Source: a virus
Length of the DNA stretch: 41,806 nucleotides
IMG/VR virus record: IMGVR_UViG_3300032893_000124
Span: 1-41,806 of that record
Strand: one strand, 5' to 3'
The notes beneath the pieces are model-generated. The model was not told the DNA's origin. It saw nothing but the letters and a program-made list of their open reading frames with translations, and did not search any database. Within the stretch, counting starts at the first letter, position 1; every line of letters begins with the position of its first letter. Of this stretch, positions 15,088 to 22,706 are shown piece after piece. A program made the translations under genes and the position numbers.

Positions 15088-16508
15088 GATTTTCTATTCT
15101 TCACAGTTCGGCAAGGCCGGACAGGTGGAAAGAAGTTCGTGATGCATGGGCCGCTTCGTGCGACAATCCTGAGTCTGTTGAATACGTTCTAGTGTGCGAC
15201 AGGCGATGGGGCTTTGATGCACTGCCGGAGCATAACGAAGACTGGCGGCGCATCAAGCACATGTCCGTCTGGAACACTGGACGTCGCTGCTACGTCGATG
15301 GAGTCAACATCGCAGCGCAGTACGCAACGGGCGACGTTCTCATCGTGATCGCGGATGACCAGTTCCCCTGCGAGCACTGGGACACGGAACTAGAAAAAGC
15401 AATCCAAAAAGCGTACGACGGGATGCTTTCAGGATGGGAATCTAGGGATCATGTCGTCGTCGAGGTCAACACTGGCACGACGGCAGAGCACGAGCGCGGC
15501 ATCATGGTCATGCCGATCCTCTCGCGTGCGCGTTACGAAAAACTGGGCTACGTGTTCTATCCAGAATACGAGTCCATGTACGCCGATAACGACTTCTGCG
15601 AAATGGCAAGGCGCGATGGAGTCGTGATTGACGCTCGCCATTTGACATTCCCGCACGAGCATCCGCTGATGAAACCGGATCTCAAATGGGACGCTCAGTA
15701 CGGAGCGCAGAACCGGAAGGAAGCATACGCGCTCGGGCTTCAAATTCTGGAAAAGAGGCGCCAGAACGGATTCACCGAAGTCGGACACGTTCCCTCTGTA
15801 GCGCTTAAAGAAGTCAAGCAAAAGCCGAAACTGGCCGTCATGCTCGCTGGAGAGAATTTCTCTCAGCCGTTCGTAGGCGCATGGACTGAACTCGTTACCG
15901 CGCTCGGCGTGACATTCGATGTATACGTGACGTTCGGCTACTCCTCAAACGTGTACTTCACCCGGCAGCAGATGTCAGAGACGATCTTGAATGGTCCTCA
16001 CAAGTACGAATACGTGCTTTGGATCGATGACGATCAGATCTTGACCTACGATAATTTCAAACTGCTATTCCGCGACTTGCAGGATCATCCCGAATACGAA
16101 GGCATCGTCGGTTGGGCGTGGTGCCAGAACAACTACTACGCATCGAGCATTCCGATGATGTCCTGCGGGTACATCGGATCCGATGGCAAGCCGGTACGGT
16201 TCACTCAGGCCACGATGTTTTCCGGGACTGAGGACGTCAAAGAAATCGACTTTTCGGGATTCCCTGCCGCATTATTGCGCGGAGACACGATGGACAAGGT
16301 AAACCCAGAGGCTTTCATGCCCGTCATCGACCGGGAACAGTTTCCGCCTTACGGAGTATCGGGAGAAGACGCCGGATTCTTCTACCGGGCTCGCGCGAAG
16401 GGTCTCAAGTTCGCAGTAGACAGGCGAGTAAAGGTTCCGCATCTCAAAATGGGGTTTGCTGAACCAGCATCATTAGACATGCCAGTACCGGCGGTACGGG
16501 CAACTTAG
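15084..16508 (+). CDS. Two-domain glycosyltransferase (GT-A type)
   Basis: Protein of 474 residues with two GT-A-like halves. The first has VLIVIADDQFP, the second YVLWIDDDQIL, each a strand ending in the acidic nucleotide-sugar and metal site. The second half also has a conserved acidic GEDAGFFYRA near its end, as in GT2-type enzymes. Phage glycosyltransferases alter host surface sugars, DNA or capsid. With TylF upstream, a glycan on the particle is my preferred reading. Confidence 0.8.
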   Translation: MRFSILHSSARPDRWKEVRDAWAASCDNPESVEYVLVCDRRWGFDALPEHNEDWRRIKHMSVWNTGRRCYVDGVNIAAQYATGDVLIVIADDQFPCEHWDTELEKAIQKAYDGMLSGWESRDHVVVEVNTGTTAEHERGIMVMPILSRARYEKLGYVFYPEYESMYADNDFCEMARRDGVVIDARHLTFPHEHPLMKPDLKWDAQYGAQNRKEAYALGLQILEKRRQNGFTEVGHVPSVALKEVKQKPKLAVMLAGENFSQPFVGAWTELVTALGVTFDVYVTFGYSSNVYFTRQQMSETILNGPHKYEYVLWIDDDQILTYDNFKLLFRDLQDHPEYEGIVGWAWCQNNYYASSIPMMSCGYIGSDGKPVRFTQATMFSGTEDVKEIDFSGFPAALLRGDTMDKVNPEAFMPVIDREQFPPYGVSGEDAGFFYRARAKGLKFAVDRRVKVPHLKMGFAEPASLDMPVPAVRAT

Positions 16509-16522
16509 AAAGGAAAGGCAAG

Positions 16523-16861
16523 ATGGCAACAGTAAGCTACATCAATCCAACAGCAACGACGCCGACAGCCGCTGGTATGCTAGCACTACCTGAGGTAGTC
16601 TCGCAGGTGGTATTTAGCGATGCGGACACAACGGCTACCATTACTCACAACATGAATATTCCGCTGGCTTCGACGCCGTTAATACACGGCCAGAACTCAG
16701 GGAATCCGTGGGTTTCAATCGTTCTATTGGCGGGATCGACAATCGCTCCGATCATCAGTTTTGCGCGCGGAACGAACACGATCACGCTAACCAAGGGATC
16801 GATTCTCGGATCGAACTGCACGGTCGAAGTCCGCATCGAGCGGTACGAACCGTTGCTGTAA
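16523..16861 (+). CDS. Small beta-rich protein, virion candidate
   Basis: Protein of 112 residues with alternating hydrophobic strands, Thr/Ser/Ile rich, and no charge clusters; AGGAAAGG precedes the ATG. Length and composition suit a beta-sandwich decoration or minor capsid protein. No family recognised. Confidence 0.6.
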   Translation: MATVSYINPTATTPTAAGMLALPEVVSQVVFSDADTTATITHNMNIPLASTPLIHGQNSGNPWVSIVLLAGSTIAPIISFARGTNTITLTKGSILGSNCTVEVRIERYEPLL

Positions 16862-16913
16862 CGAAGGATTCTCGTCTGCGGCCGGCCAGCCGTGGATGAG
16901 ATGTTGTAAAACT

Positions 16914-16988
16914 CGCCAAAAGCCTTTCTAGAAAGGGGCTGAATCGAGGGGATAACACCTCTTGGTTTGGCCTCCTTTGCTTTTGGCG
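16914..16988 (+). promoter_or_regulatory. Structured leader RNA before the basic membrane protein
   Basis: Outer stem CGCCAAAAGC (16914-16923) with GCTTTTGGCG (16979-16988), 10 perfect pairs. Inside lie the palindrome CCTTTCTAGAAAGG (16923-16936) and a smaller GAGG/CCTC hairpin (16947-16962). The result is a closed multi-branch fold ending 22 bases before the GTG at 17011. It could block or expose the start, or be an RNA-binding site for the basic protein itself. Confidence 0.45.
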
Positions 16989-17010
16989 GGGAGAAGAAAG
17001 GAGAAATCGA

Positions 17011-17943
17011 GTGGCGGTAGCCGCAAAAAAACGAGTAGTGATAAACCGGGGCCGGAAGCGGAATCCGCGGCGAAAGCTGTCGGCCAAGCAAATTAAGTAC
17101 TTCGGGACTCCCGCACAGAAGGCGGCTCAGAAAGCAAGCCGTCACCGTAAGCGCTCTAAGGCCAATAAAGGAGCGCCGTTCTCGCGTAAAGCAAGAATGA
17201 ACCGCAAGGCCAAATCTCACCGTAGGCGTACATCCCCGCGCAGACGGACCAATCCAGGGGACATTCTATCGCTGGCCTTCAATCCGGGCCAAAAAAGGAG
17301 AAAGACTATGGCAGCAACTAAACGTCGGCGCCGTCGGGCGCGTGCGGGCCAGCGTCGGAATACAACCCGTCGTCGGCACATGCGGGCAAACCCCGCCGTA
17401 CGTCGTCACAATCGGCGTCGTCACCACACGGTACGGCATCGCCGCAATAGACGCAATCCGTCTTCGAGCGGCAACGTAACGATGAAATCAGCAATGATGA
17501 TCCTCGGCGGGGGAGCAGTTGGATACTTCGGTTCCAAGGGGCTCACGCAGGCGGTCCTCGGCGCAAACAATACCGGCGTCAATGGGTACGCCGTCAACGC
17601 TCTCGTAACGGCTGGACTTGCACTCGCAGCGCACATGTTCAAACTGAAGAACGTTTCAGTTGGCATCCTGGCGGGCGGGGCGATTCAGCTTATTCAACGC
17701 ATCGTCACCGATAAGACCCCAATCGGTCAAATCGGACAGTCGCTCGGTGTGGGCGATTACCAGATGCAGAATTTCGTCACTCCACAACGGCTGGTCGATC
17801 CGCTCAACTCTGCGGCTATCGAAATCCCGGCCGGTTGGGGCGCTCCGGCTGTAGTTGTAAACGGCGCGGCTCCTCCCGGAGGAGTCCACGGGTACAACGC
17901 TCCTGGACCGGGACTTTACAGCGGAAAGGGGCTCTACTCTTAA
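17011..17943 (+). CDS. Highly basic protein with C-terminal membrane region
   Basis: Protein of 310 residues, GTG start behind AAGGAG. Residues 1-150 are dominated by Arg, Lys, His and Asn (repeated RRR and RRN runs), a protamine-like or core-protein segment. Residues about 160-220 are hydrophobic and Gly-rich (MMILGGGAVGYFG), and the Pro/Gly-rich C-terminus ends GLYSGKGLYS. It could tie the condensed genome to a membrane or shell. It sits directly before the capsid candidate and is probably made with it. Confidence 0.75.
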   Translation: MAVAAKKRVVINRGRKRNPRRKLSAKQIKYFGTPAQKAAQKASRHRKRSKANKGAPFSRKARMNRKAKSHRRRTSPRRRTNPGDILSLAFNPGQKRRKTMAATKRRRRRARAGQRRNTTRRRHMRANPAVRRHNRRRHHTVRHRRNRRNPSSSGNVTMKSAMMILGGGAVGYFGSKGLTQAVLGANNTGVNGYAVNALVTAGLALAAHMFKLKNVSVGILAGGAIQLIQRIVTDKTPIGQIGQSLGVGDYQMQNFVTPQRLVDPLNSAAIEIPAGWGAPAVVVNGAAPPGGVHGYNAPGPGLYSGKGLYS

Positions 17944-17976
17944 GGCCGTTGAGGTCCCAAGAAGGAGAAAAACACT

Positions 17977-18606
17977 ATGGCAGGAAGAGACATCAATAGC
18001 ATCATGGCAGGTTGGGTGGACCGTGGACCCTGGCAGTATTGGGACACAATCCGCGTAGCTCCATCCACACAATTTGCAGCGCAGTACAATCCGTTCTCCG
18101 TACCAATCGGGGGCGGTGATCCGCTGTACGGCAACGCGCCGAAAACCAAACTCATCACCAACATGCAGCGCGGGAACCAGTTTCCCCCGCCTCGATGCTT
18201 GGTCATCATGCAACTCGGCTTCTATTTCTCGTCTCAGATGGCGAAACAGGATATCGACTACTTGCTCGATAACTGCTACGTCGAACTGAAGATCGACGAT
18301 AAGATTTACATGGAAGGCCAATTGTGGCAGTTCCCGGCCGGCGTCGGCTTGGCGGGCGTCTCAACTCAAACCGGACAGGCCGTTTACACGAACGGGCTAC
18401 CAACTCTTGAGGCAACCCGTCGATACGGCGAATACTCGAAGTACATCGCGCCATTGCAGCAGTTCACAATGACGCTGACGTTCTCGGGCACTCCTCCGAC
18501 GACTACGGCCAATGTAATCTCTGAAGCGGGCGGCGCGACATCGACCGCCAATGCTGTTTACATGCAGTGCTTCATGGATGGTTTGACCGATCGCTCGGTC
18601 CAGTAA
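17977..18606 (+). CDS. Candidate major capsid protein, paralogue of 32258-32749
   Basis: Protein of 209 residues with a strong AAGGAG site. Beta-rich; begins MAGRDINSIMAGW. The minus-strand protein 32258-32749 shares INS(I/V)MAGW, a PPP(R/Q) segment about 60 residues in, YIAP(L/M)xQF, and a final DG(L/M)xD, so they are clear paralogues. Position behind a basic protein, strong translation signal and tandem terminators suggest an abundant product. A jelly-roll shell protein is my best guess, perhaps with the paralogue as minor partner; no family match can be claimed from sequence alone. Confidence 0.6.
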   Translation: MAGRDINSIMAGWVDRGPWQYWDTIRVAPSTQFAAQYNPFSVPIGGGDPLYGNAPKTKLITNMQRGNQFPPPRCLVIMQLGFYFSSQMAKQDIDYLLDNCYVELKIDDKIYMEGQLWQFPAGVGLAGVSTQTGQAVYTNGLPTLEATRRYGEYSKYIAPLQQFTMTLTFSGTPPTTTANVISEAGGATSTANAVYMQCFMDGLTDRSVQ

Positions 18607-18613
18607 TATGCTC

Positions 18614-18647
18614 TTTCCCGGTTCAACCTCCTCCGAGGACCGGGAAA
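18614..18647 (+). terminator. Hairpin terminator 1 after the capsid candidate
   Basis: TTTCCCGGT (18614-18622) pairs perfectly with ACCGGGAAA (18639-18647), with an inner CCTC/GAGG stem. Confidence 0.65.
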
Positions 18648-18651
18648 TACC

Positions 18652-18683
18652 AGGGGATACGTTTTCACAGGGGCGTATCCCCT
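18652..18683 (+). terminator. Hairpin terminator 2 after the capsid candidate
   Basis: AGGGGATACG (18652-18661) pairs perfectly with CGTATCCCCT (18674-18683). With the previous hairpin it forms a strong tandem stop, which isolates 7.5-18.6 kb from the next promoter. Confidence 0.65.
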
Positions 18684-18720
18684 CTCCCTCTCTGAAGATG
18701 TAATATTTTCAGGGTGTTTA

Positions 18721-18750
18721 TTGACTTCGGTAGTATTTAGGATTCATAAT
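18721..18750 (+). promoter_or_regulatory. Rightward promoter, TTGACT-N18-CATAAT
   Basis: -35 TTGACT (18721-18726), 18-base spacer, -10 CATAAT (18745-18750). The expected start lies at or just before the ATG at 18759, so the first gene would be leaderless. It would drive the beta-rich virion array. Confidence 0.65.
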
Positions 18751-18758
18751 TATCTTAT

Positions 18759-19013
18759 ATGTTGGCGCTCTCCTCAACGATCGAAAACGAGCAGAAGTCT
18801 GACGGCGTTTGCGCTCTGAAGCATCGGATCGTTTGCCCTGTTACGTTCGGTCATGAATTCGCGGATGCAGTTGCCGGAGATCCAGGATGCGAACGTAAGG
18901 CTATGCAATTTTACGTTCGGGATGAGAACGGGAACGAAAGAGAACTTGCATTTGTAGAATTCCATTCTCAAGCGCGATGCACTGTTTTGGTGCTGGAAGA
19001 GAGGCGCAAATGA
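18759..19013 (+). CDS. Cassette gene A, hypothetical 84 aa
   Basis: Starts with the element-coded peptide MLALSSTIENEQ...GVCALKH, followed by a unique core of about 60 residues with scattered acidic and aromatic residues, and ends in a worn reverse copy (SQARCTVLVLEERRK). Coupled by ATGA to the next gene. Core family not recognised. One of four cassettes with nearly the same left end inside the virion array. Confidence 0.65.
   Translation: MLALSSTIENEQKSDGVCALKHRIVCPVTFGHEFADAVAGDPGCERKAMQFYVRDENGNERELAFVEFHSQARCTVLVLEERRK
18761..18823 (+). repeat. Dispersed element copy E8
   Basis: GTTGGCGCTCTCCTCAACG to GCGTTTGCGCTCTGAAGC. Its spacer (AGAAGTCTGACGG) matches copies E11, E13 and E15. Confidence 0.93.
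18967..19010 (-). repeat. Dispersed element copy E9, degenerate
   Basis: CTCAAGCGCGATGCACTG and GAAGAGAGGCGCAAA are worn matches to the reverse element at the end of cassette gene A. Confidence 0.5.
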
Positions 19014-19762
19014 TAATTCCGCAGACCGACGCTTGCAGCGTACCGAACTCGGCAACGCCAGTATCACCACAGAAGATTGCAGACTCGCAATCCTTTCTGA
19101 ACACGGTAAACAACATCATCGCGAAAGCAAACGCAGACTTCACGCAGTTAACAGACCGGAAGGACTTGAACGCGGTAGGGCAGCAAGGCACTACAATGTT
19201 GCCGTTCGACAATACGCCGATCCCGCATTCCTCCGTCATCCGGCTTGAAGTGACGCCTCCGATTTGCGCGAACACCACGCGATCGAATGCGGTGCCGACT
19301 CCTCGCGGCTGCAACATCGTAACAGGCAAAGCGGCTCCGATCCGCGACATCACGCGCTTGACGCTTGCTCCGGTAGGCGTCCCGGCTCCGGCTCCGCAAC
19401 CCGTACAGGCTCCCAAGCAGCAAACTACCGGGAATCCCTGCATGGACCTTCAGAAGGGCTACATCGCGCAGTCGCAATTGACCACTCAAATGCTCGATCA
19501 GTGCAGCGAGAAGCGATATTACCAGGCCGGATTGAAACCTGCTCCGATCGACATCATCAAGGCTCAGATAGCGGGAGTGCTGCCGAAGATCCCAGATCAG
19601 AACGTTCCGGAATACGATCAGGCAACGATGGGACTTGCGGGATTTGGTGAAGACGTGACGTCTGGATTCGGATGGGCGGTAGGCGCGGCGGCCGCTGGAG
19701 TGGCGCTCGCGGTCCTCGGAAAGTACTACCACAAAGAAATTGCAGGATGGCTCCGATGGTAA
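19010..19762 (+). CDS. Membrane-anchored virion candidate with GFGED motif
   Basis: Protein of 250 residues. Soluble helical and beta part with Cys pairs, a Pro/Gln-rich linker near residue 125, then GLAGFGEDV just before a C-terminal helix (WAVGAAAAGVALAVLG) and a basic/aromatic tail. Gly-Phe-Gly-Glu resembles the Gly-x-Gly-Asp motif of the 7.5-13 kb set but lies at the C-terminal side here, as in the protease. First true gene after the promoter. Confidence 0.65.
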   Translation: MIIPQTDACSVPNSATPVSPQKIADSQSFLNTVNNIIAKANADFTQLTDRKDLNAVGQQGTTMLPFDNTPIPHSSVIRLEVTPPICANTTRSNAVPTPRGCNIVTGKAAPIRDITRLTLAPVGVPAPAPQPVQAPKQQTTGNPCMDLQKGYIAQSQLTTQMLDQCSEKRYYQAGLKPAPIDIIKAQIAGVLPKIPDQNVPEYDQATMGLAGFGEDVTSGFGWAVGAAAAGVALAVLGKYYHKEIAGWLRW

Positions 19763-19764
19763 TG

Positions 19765-19824
19765 CTTCAGAGCGCGAACGCGGGAAAGAATCAAACCGTT
19801 GAGATCGCCGAGAGGAGCGCCAAC
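19765..19824 (-). repeat. Dispersed element copy E10
   Basis: CTTCAGAGCGCGAACGCGGG to GAGAGGAGCGCCAAC. Stands between genes and gives the AGGAG for the next ATG at 19830. Confidence 0.95.
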
Positions 19825-19829
19825 GCATA

Positions 19830-20366
19830 ATGAATCTCTCGGCAGCAGACATCATCAACGATTGCAGATTCGTACCACCGGATCAGCCATACGTAGAAAT
19901 CCCGCACTCTCTGTTCTACACGTCTCCGCTTCTGAATCTCGGAGACATCCGATTGAACGAGCGTCAGCCGTGTCCAGGGAACGGGATTTTCATCTGTACT
20001 GGGATCCTCTGCGTGATGCCTCCATCGCCGGGAGGACTTGAGCCGCTCAATACGACGCCTCAGTTATCCGGTATCGCGTACATCCGGTTCCGCTGGCCGA
20101 ATGGCCGGTACACGTCAAACGTGCGCGTGAATCAGAACTTCGTATACAATCCGTTCAACTTCCCTGCTCCGGGAGGAAATCCTGGACAAGTAGAGAACGG
20201 CTCGACGCGGCTAAACAAGCCTCTCCGTATTACTCCGGTAGCGCTTGCGCCGGGATCGGATATCGGAATCGAAGTCGAGAACCGGGCGTCGACGAATCAG
20301 GCTCCTATCGTTGTCCAGGTCGAATTTAGAGGAAAGTTGAGGGTCTTCATCAAGAATGGACAGTAA
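19830..20366 (+). CDS. Beta-rich virion candidate, family member 1
   Basis: Protein of 178 residues. The second half holds the pattern seen in the next genes: a strand with RFRWPNG, a P-G-S-D turn leading into IGIEVEN, and a final strand VQVEFRGKLRVF. Predicted beta-sandwich. Coupled by overlap to 20356. Confidence 0.6.
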   Translation: MNLSAADIINDCRFVPPDQPYVEIPHSLFYTSPLLNLGDIRLNERQPCPGNGIFICTGILCVMPPSPGGLEPLNTTPQLSGIAYIRFRWPNGRYTSNVRVNQNFVYNPFNFPAPGGNPGQVENGSTRLNKPLRITPVALAPGSDIGIEVENRASTNQAPIVVQVEFRGKLRVFIKNGQ

Positions 20367-20829
20367 CTTCTATCCTCTGAATTCGAATATTCTCGCTCCT
20401 TCGTGGCGGCTGAGCAAGTACGACTTTTCGGAATTGTTCGGTACTGGCAAGTGTCCGATGAAGGCGACGTATTTCAGTCCGACGATTTCGCTCGCGGCTC
20501 TTGCATCGTCGTACAACAACACGATGCAGATCGATCAGTTTTCTGATTTCGTATGGAACGAATGGCGATTCGCGCTAGTCAATGTCGGATTGTCTTCGAA
20601 CTATCCGAACGTGCAAGTTCGATTGCGGGATTCACTCGGGCGCCGCATCTGTCCAGACTTTATTGATGTCCCTCAAGCGTGTGGGACTATCATGGGGCTG
20701 ATGTTTCCGAGAGCGACGCAGATCTTTATCGATGCTCAGGCCGATGATGCTCCTGGAATAGTTCCGGCTGACATCGCAACGATACAGTTCCAGTTAATCT
20801 TTAAGGGGTTCAAACTGTTCGATGTTTAA
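20356..20829 (+). CDS. Beta-rich virion candidate, family member 2
   Basis: Protein of 157 residues. Shared pattern: QIDQFSDFVWNEWRFA, then VQVRLRDSLGRR, then PRATQIFIDAQ, then IQFQLIFKGFKLF at the end. It aligns with members 21010 and 21595 by these four blocks. Jelly-roll-like beta sandwich inferred. Confidence 0.62.
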   Translation: MDSNFYPLNSNILAPSWRLSKYDFSELFGTGKCPMKATYFSPTISLAALASSYNNTMQIDQFSDFVWNEWRFALVNVGLSSNYPNVQVRLRDSLGRRICPDFIDVPQACGTIMGLMFPRATQIFIDAQADDAPGIVPADIATIQFQLIFKGFKLFDV

Positions 20830-21013
20830 GGCTGATAGTTTGGCGCTCTCCTCGACGGTCGGTAACGCTCAGCAGTCTGACGGCGTTCGCGCTCTGAAGC
20901 AAGACGCGCGTGAATTTGTTCGTGGATTGGCTGAGCTTTACGAATCGTCTCAGAGCGCGAACGAAGGAAAGCAGCAACCCGTCGAGACCACGGAGAGGAG
21001 CGCCAACGTATGA
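20822..21013 (+). CDS. Cassette gene B, minimal 63 aa
   Basis: Forward element at the start (LALSSTVGNAQQ...VRALKQ) and reverse element at the end (QSANEGKQQP...ERSANV). Only about 15 residues between are unique (DAREFVRGLAELYES, an amphipathic helix). The smallest cassette; possibly an emptied one. Overlaps both neighbours. Confidence 0.6.
   Translation: MFKADSLALSSTVGNAQQSDGVRALKQDAREFVRGLAELYESSQSANEGKQQPVETTERSANV
20839..20900 (+). repeat. Dispersed element copy E11
   Basis: TTTGGCGCTCTCCTCGACGG to GCGTTCGCGCTCTGAAGC; left end of cassette B. Confidence 0.95.
20949..21007 (-). repeat. Dispersed element copy E12
   Basis: CTCAGAGCGCGAACGAAGG to GAGAGGAGCGCCAAC; right end of cassette B, supplying AGGAG for the gene at 21010. 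Confidence 0.95.
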
Positions 21014-21426
21014 GCGCCGTAACATTCGATCCAACTCCCTACATACCTCTCTTCACTCGATATCCAGCACCTCCAGACGGGTATGAAGATTCCTTCTTTG
21101 TTCATTACTACGAACTGACAGTACCGACAGCAGGATTGCAGCGCTACCCGCTTCCGATCGAGCAGGACGCCGATTTCTACTGGCGGGCCACGATGGGATC
21201 TCAGGACAGCATCTTCACGCTTCAATTCTTCGATTCGTTCGGCAATCCGGTTGAATCCGGCCTCGACTACGCTTTGAACACAATGGCCTTTCAGCAGCCG
21301 GTAGGAAAATGGCCGGAGTTGTACTGTCCTCGTGGTTCAACTCCGACCGTTACCGTGGCTAATTCTGGAGCGGGTGGCGATACGCTCACGATTGCACTCG
21401 TGGGAGTCAAGAGGTACCAGAAATGA
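21010..21426 (+). CDS. Beta-rich virion candidate, family member 3 (single domain)
   Basis: Protein of 138 residues. IEQDADFYWRA and LQFFDSFGN match IQPDADFVARA and FQFKDQMGQ in member 4; the ends also match (LVGVKRYQK with LVGSKIF). A single-domain version of the fold present twice in 21595-22410. Confidence 0.65.
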   Translation: MSAVTFDPTPYIPLFTRYPAPPDGYEDSFFVHYYELTVPTAGLQRYPLPIEQDADFYWRATMGSQDSIFTLQFFDSFGNPVESGLDYALNTMAFQQPVGKWPELYCPRGSTPTVTVANSGAGGDTLTIALVGVKRYQK

Positions 21427-21602
21427 TCTTCAACGGCGTCGATGTTCGGCATGATGCGCAATTTGGATGGTTCCCGCTGGACGGTCAGATTTATACTCTC
21501 GATGGAGAGACCTTTCAAGTGTGGGATCAAAAGTTATTTCTGTCCGTCGTTGGCGCTATTCAGCGAGGGTTAGATCGTGCATGGGAGATTTTGAATGGTT
21601 GA
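21423..21602 (+). CDS. Small hypothetical protein, 59 aa
   Basis: ATG at 21423 overlaps the previous stop (ATGA), TGA at 21600-21602. Sequence starts MIFNGVDVRHDAQFGWFPLD and ends in an amphipathic helix (VVGAIQRGLDRAWEILNG). No cysteine, no membrane helix. Packed between two structural genes, so probably a small virion or assembly factor. Confidence 0.55.
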   Translation: MIFNGVDVRHDAQFGWFPLDGQIYTLDGETFQVWDQKLFLSVVGAIQRGLDRAWEILNG

Positions 21603-22410
21603 CGAACGGCATAGAGATTACGTTCTTCCAGTATCGGCAATCCCGGCCGGGGGAGTGCTGACGGCTCAGAACTTCCAGTTAGACTTCGATGCTCCATTTG
21701 TGCTTTCAGAAGTTGGGGTAACGCTCGATTACACGGTTCCGTCAATTCTTCTGAAGTTCACCGATCCGAACGGCCGATTCGTTGAGCAGGACTTCACTCC
21801 GTTCGCTGGTGAAATTCCGTACTCTGGATCGGCGATCCCGGTACTCACTCCGATCTACCCGAACCTGGTCTATCCGCTTGGCGGGAACATTCGATACGAC
21901 ATTTCGAACACAAATCCGAACACGGATATCGATACTGGAGACATCAACCTTACGTTCCGTGGCCGCTCTCTGCATCCGCCTCAAAGCGTGATGAATCGCG
22001 ATGCGTACCCCAAGTACTTCCGCGAGATCCCGCATTCTTACGTTTTTCCGATTACGGTAGCGACTTCTCCGCAGTTGAATAATCCACTGCAAATTCAGCC
22101 TGACGCTGACTTCGTTGCGCGTGCGCTGGTAATTGGGAAAGGGAATTATAATAGTCCGTTGACGAATCAGTTCTCTTTCCAGTTCAAAGATCAGATGGGG
22201 CAGTTCTATCAGAAGCAGATGACGCAGATAAGCCAGATTGCATCATCGAAGAGTCCGCAGCGTCCAGGAGTGTTTGTTCCTGAGATCTACATCAAGCGGA
22301 ACTCGCTCATCTATGTCGACATTCTGCGGAACTCCGGGCCTGCTCTTCCTCAGACTCTTTACCTTCGATTGGTGGGATCGAAGATATTTCCGAGTACATC
22401 GCCATGCTGA
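21595..22410 (+). CDS. Beta-rich virion candidate, family member 4 (two domains)
   Basis: Protein of 271 residues built from two repeats of the family fold. Repeat 1: VLPVSAIP, FQLDFDAPF, LLKFTDPNGRF. Repeat 2: YVFPITVA, IQPDADFVARA, FQFKDQMGQF, LVGSKIF. A fused pair of beta sandwiches recalls double jelly-roll shell or penton-type proteins, but that link is inference. It begins inside the 3-prime end of the 59-aa gene. Confidence 0.68.
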   Translation: MVDERHRDYVLPVSAIPAGGVLTAQNFQLDFDAPFVLSEVGVTLDYTVPSILLKFTDPNGRFVEQDFTPFAGEIPYSGSAIPVLTPIYPNLVYPLGGNIRYDISNTNPNTDIDTGDINLTFRGRSLHPPQSVMNRDAYPKYFREIPHSYVFPITVATSPQLNNPLQIQPDADFVARALVIGKGNYNSPLTNQFSFQFKDQMGQFYQKQMTQISQIASSKSPQRPGVFVPEIYIKRNSLIYVDILRNSGPALPQTLYLRLVGSKIFPSTSPC

Positions 22411-22706
22411 GAAGTGATGATATGTTGGCGCTCTCCTCGAAGGTCGATAACGCTCAGAAGTCTGACGGCGTTCGCGCTCTGAAGCATGAGCATGTCCGCT
22501 GTTCGGTCTGTCGTAGCGTTTTTAAGGGGCGAATTCCAAAAGGCGGCGATGGATCAGCGTTGGTCCCTTATCGTCACTCGCGGATCGTTTCAGAATTTCC
22601 GCATCATGATCGTTTAGAGACTTGCCCTGGATCGCTTCAGAGCGCGAACGCGGGAAACCTTCAGACTGTTAGCGACTGCCGAGAGGAGCGCCAAAACATC
22701 GCATGA
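22404..22706 (+). CDS. Cassette gene C with zinc-binding core, 100 aa
   Basis: Forward element start (MLALSSKVDNAQ...VRALKH), then a core with CSVC, two histidine pairs and a later CPG, consistent with a zinc finger, and a reverse element end (LQSANAGNLQTV...). Starts ATG 22404, overlapping the previous stop; ATG 22422 in the element is an alternative. Confidence 0.65.
   Translation: MLRSDDMLALSSKVDNAQKSDGVRALKHEHVRCSVCRSVFKGRIPKGGDGSALVPYRHSRIVSEFPHHDRLETCPGSLQSANAGNLQTVSDCREERQNIA
22424..22485 (+). repeat. Dispersed element copy E13
   Basis: GTTGGCGCTCTCCTCGAAGG to GCGTTCGCGCTCTGAAGC; left end of cassette C. Confidence 0.95.
22635..22694 (-). repeat. Dispersed element copy E14
   Basis: CTTCAGAGCGCGAACGCGGG to GAGAGGAGCGCCAAA; right end of cassette C and AGGAG for 22703. 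Confidence 0.95.

Noticed and set aside
16914-16988. 75-base cloverleaf-like fold, possible tRNA
   Set aside because: No T-loop signature, no anticodon arm in the right place and no CCA; better read as a leader structure.
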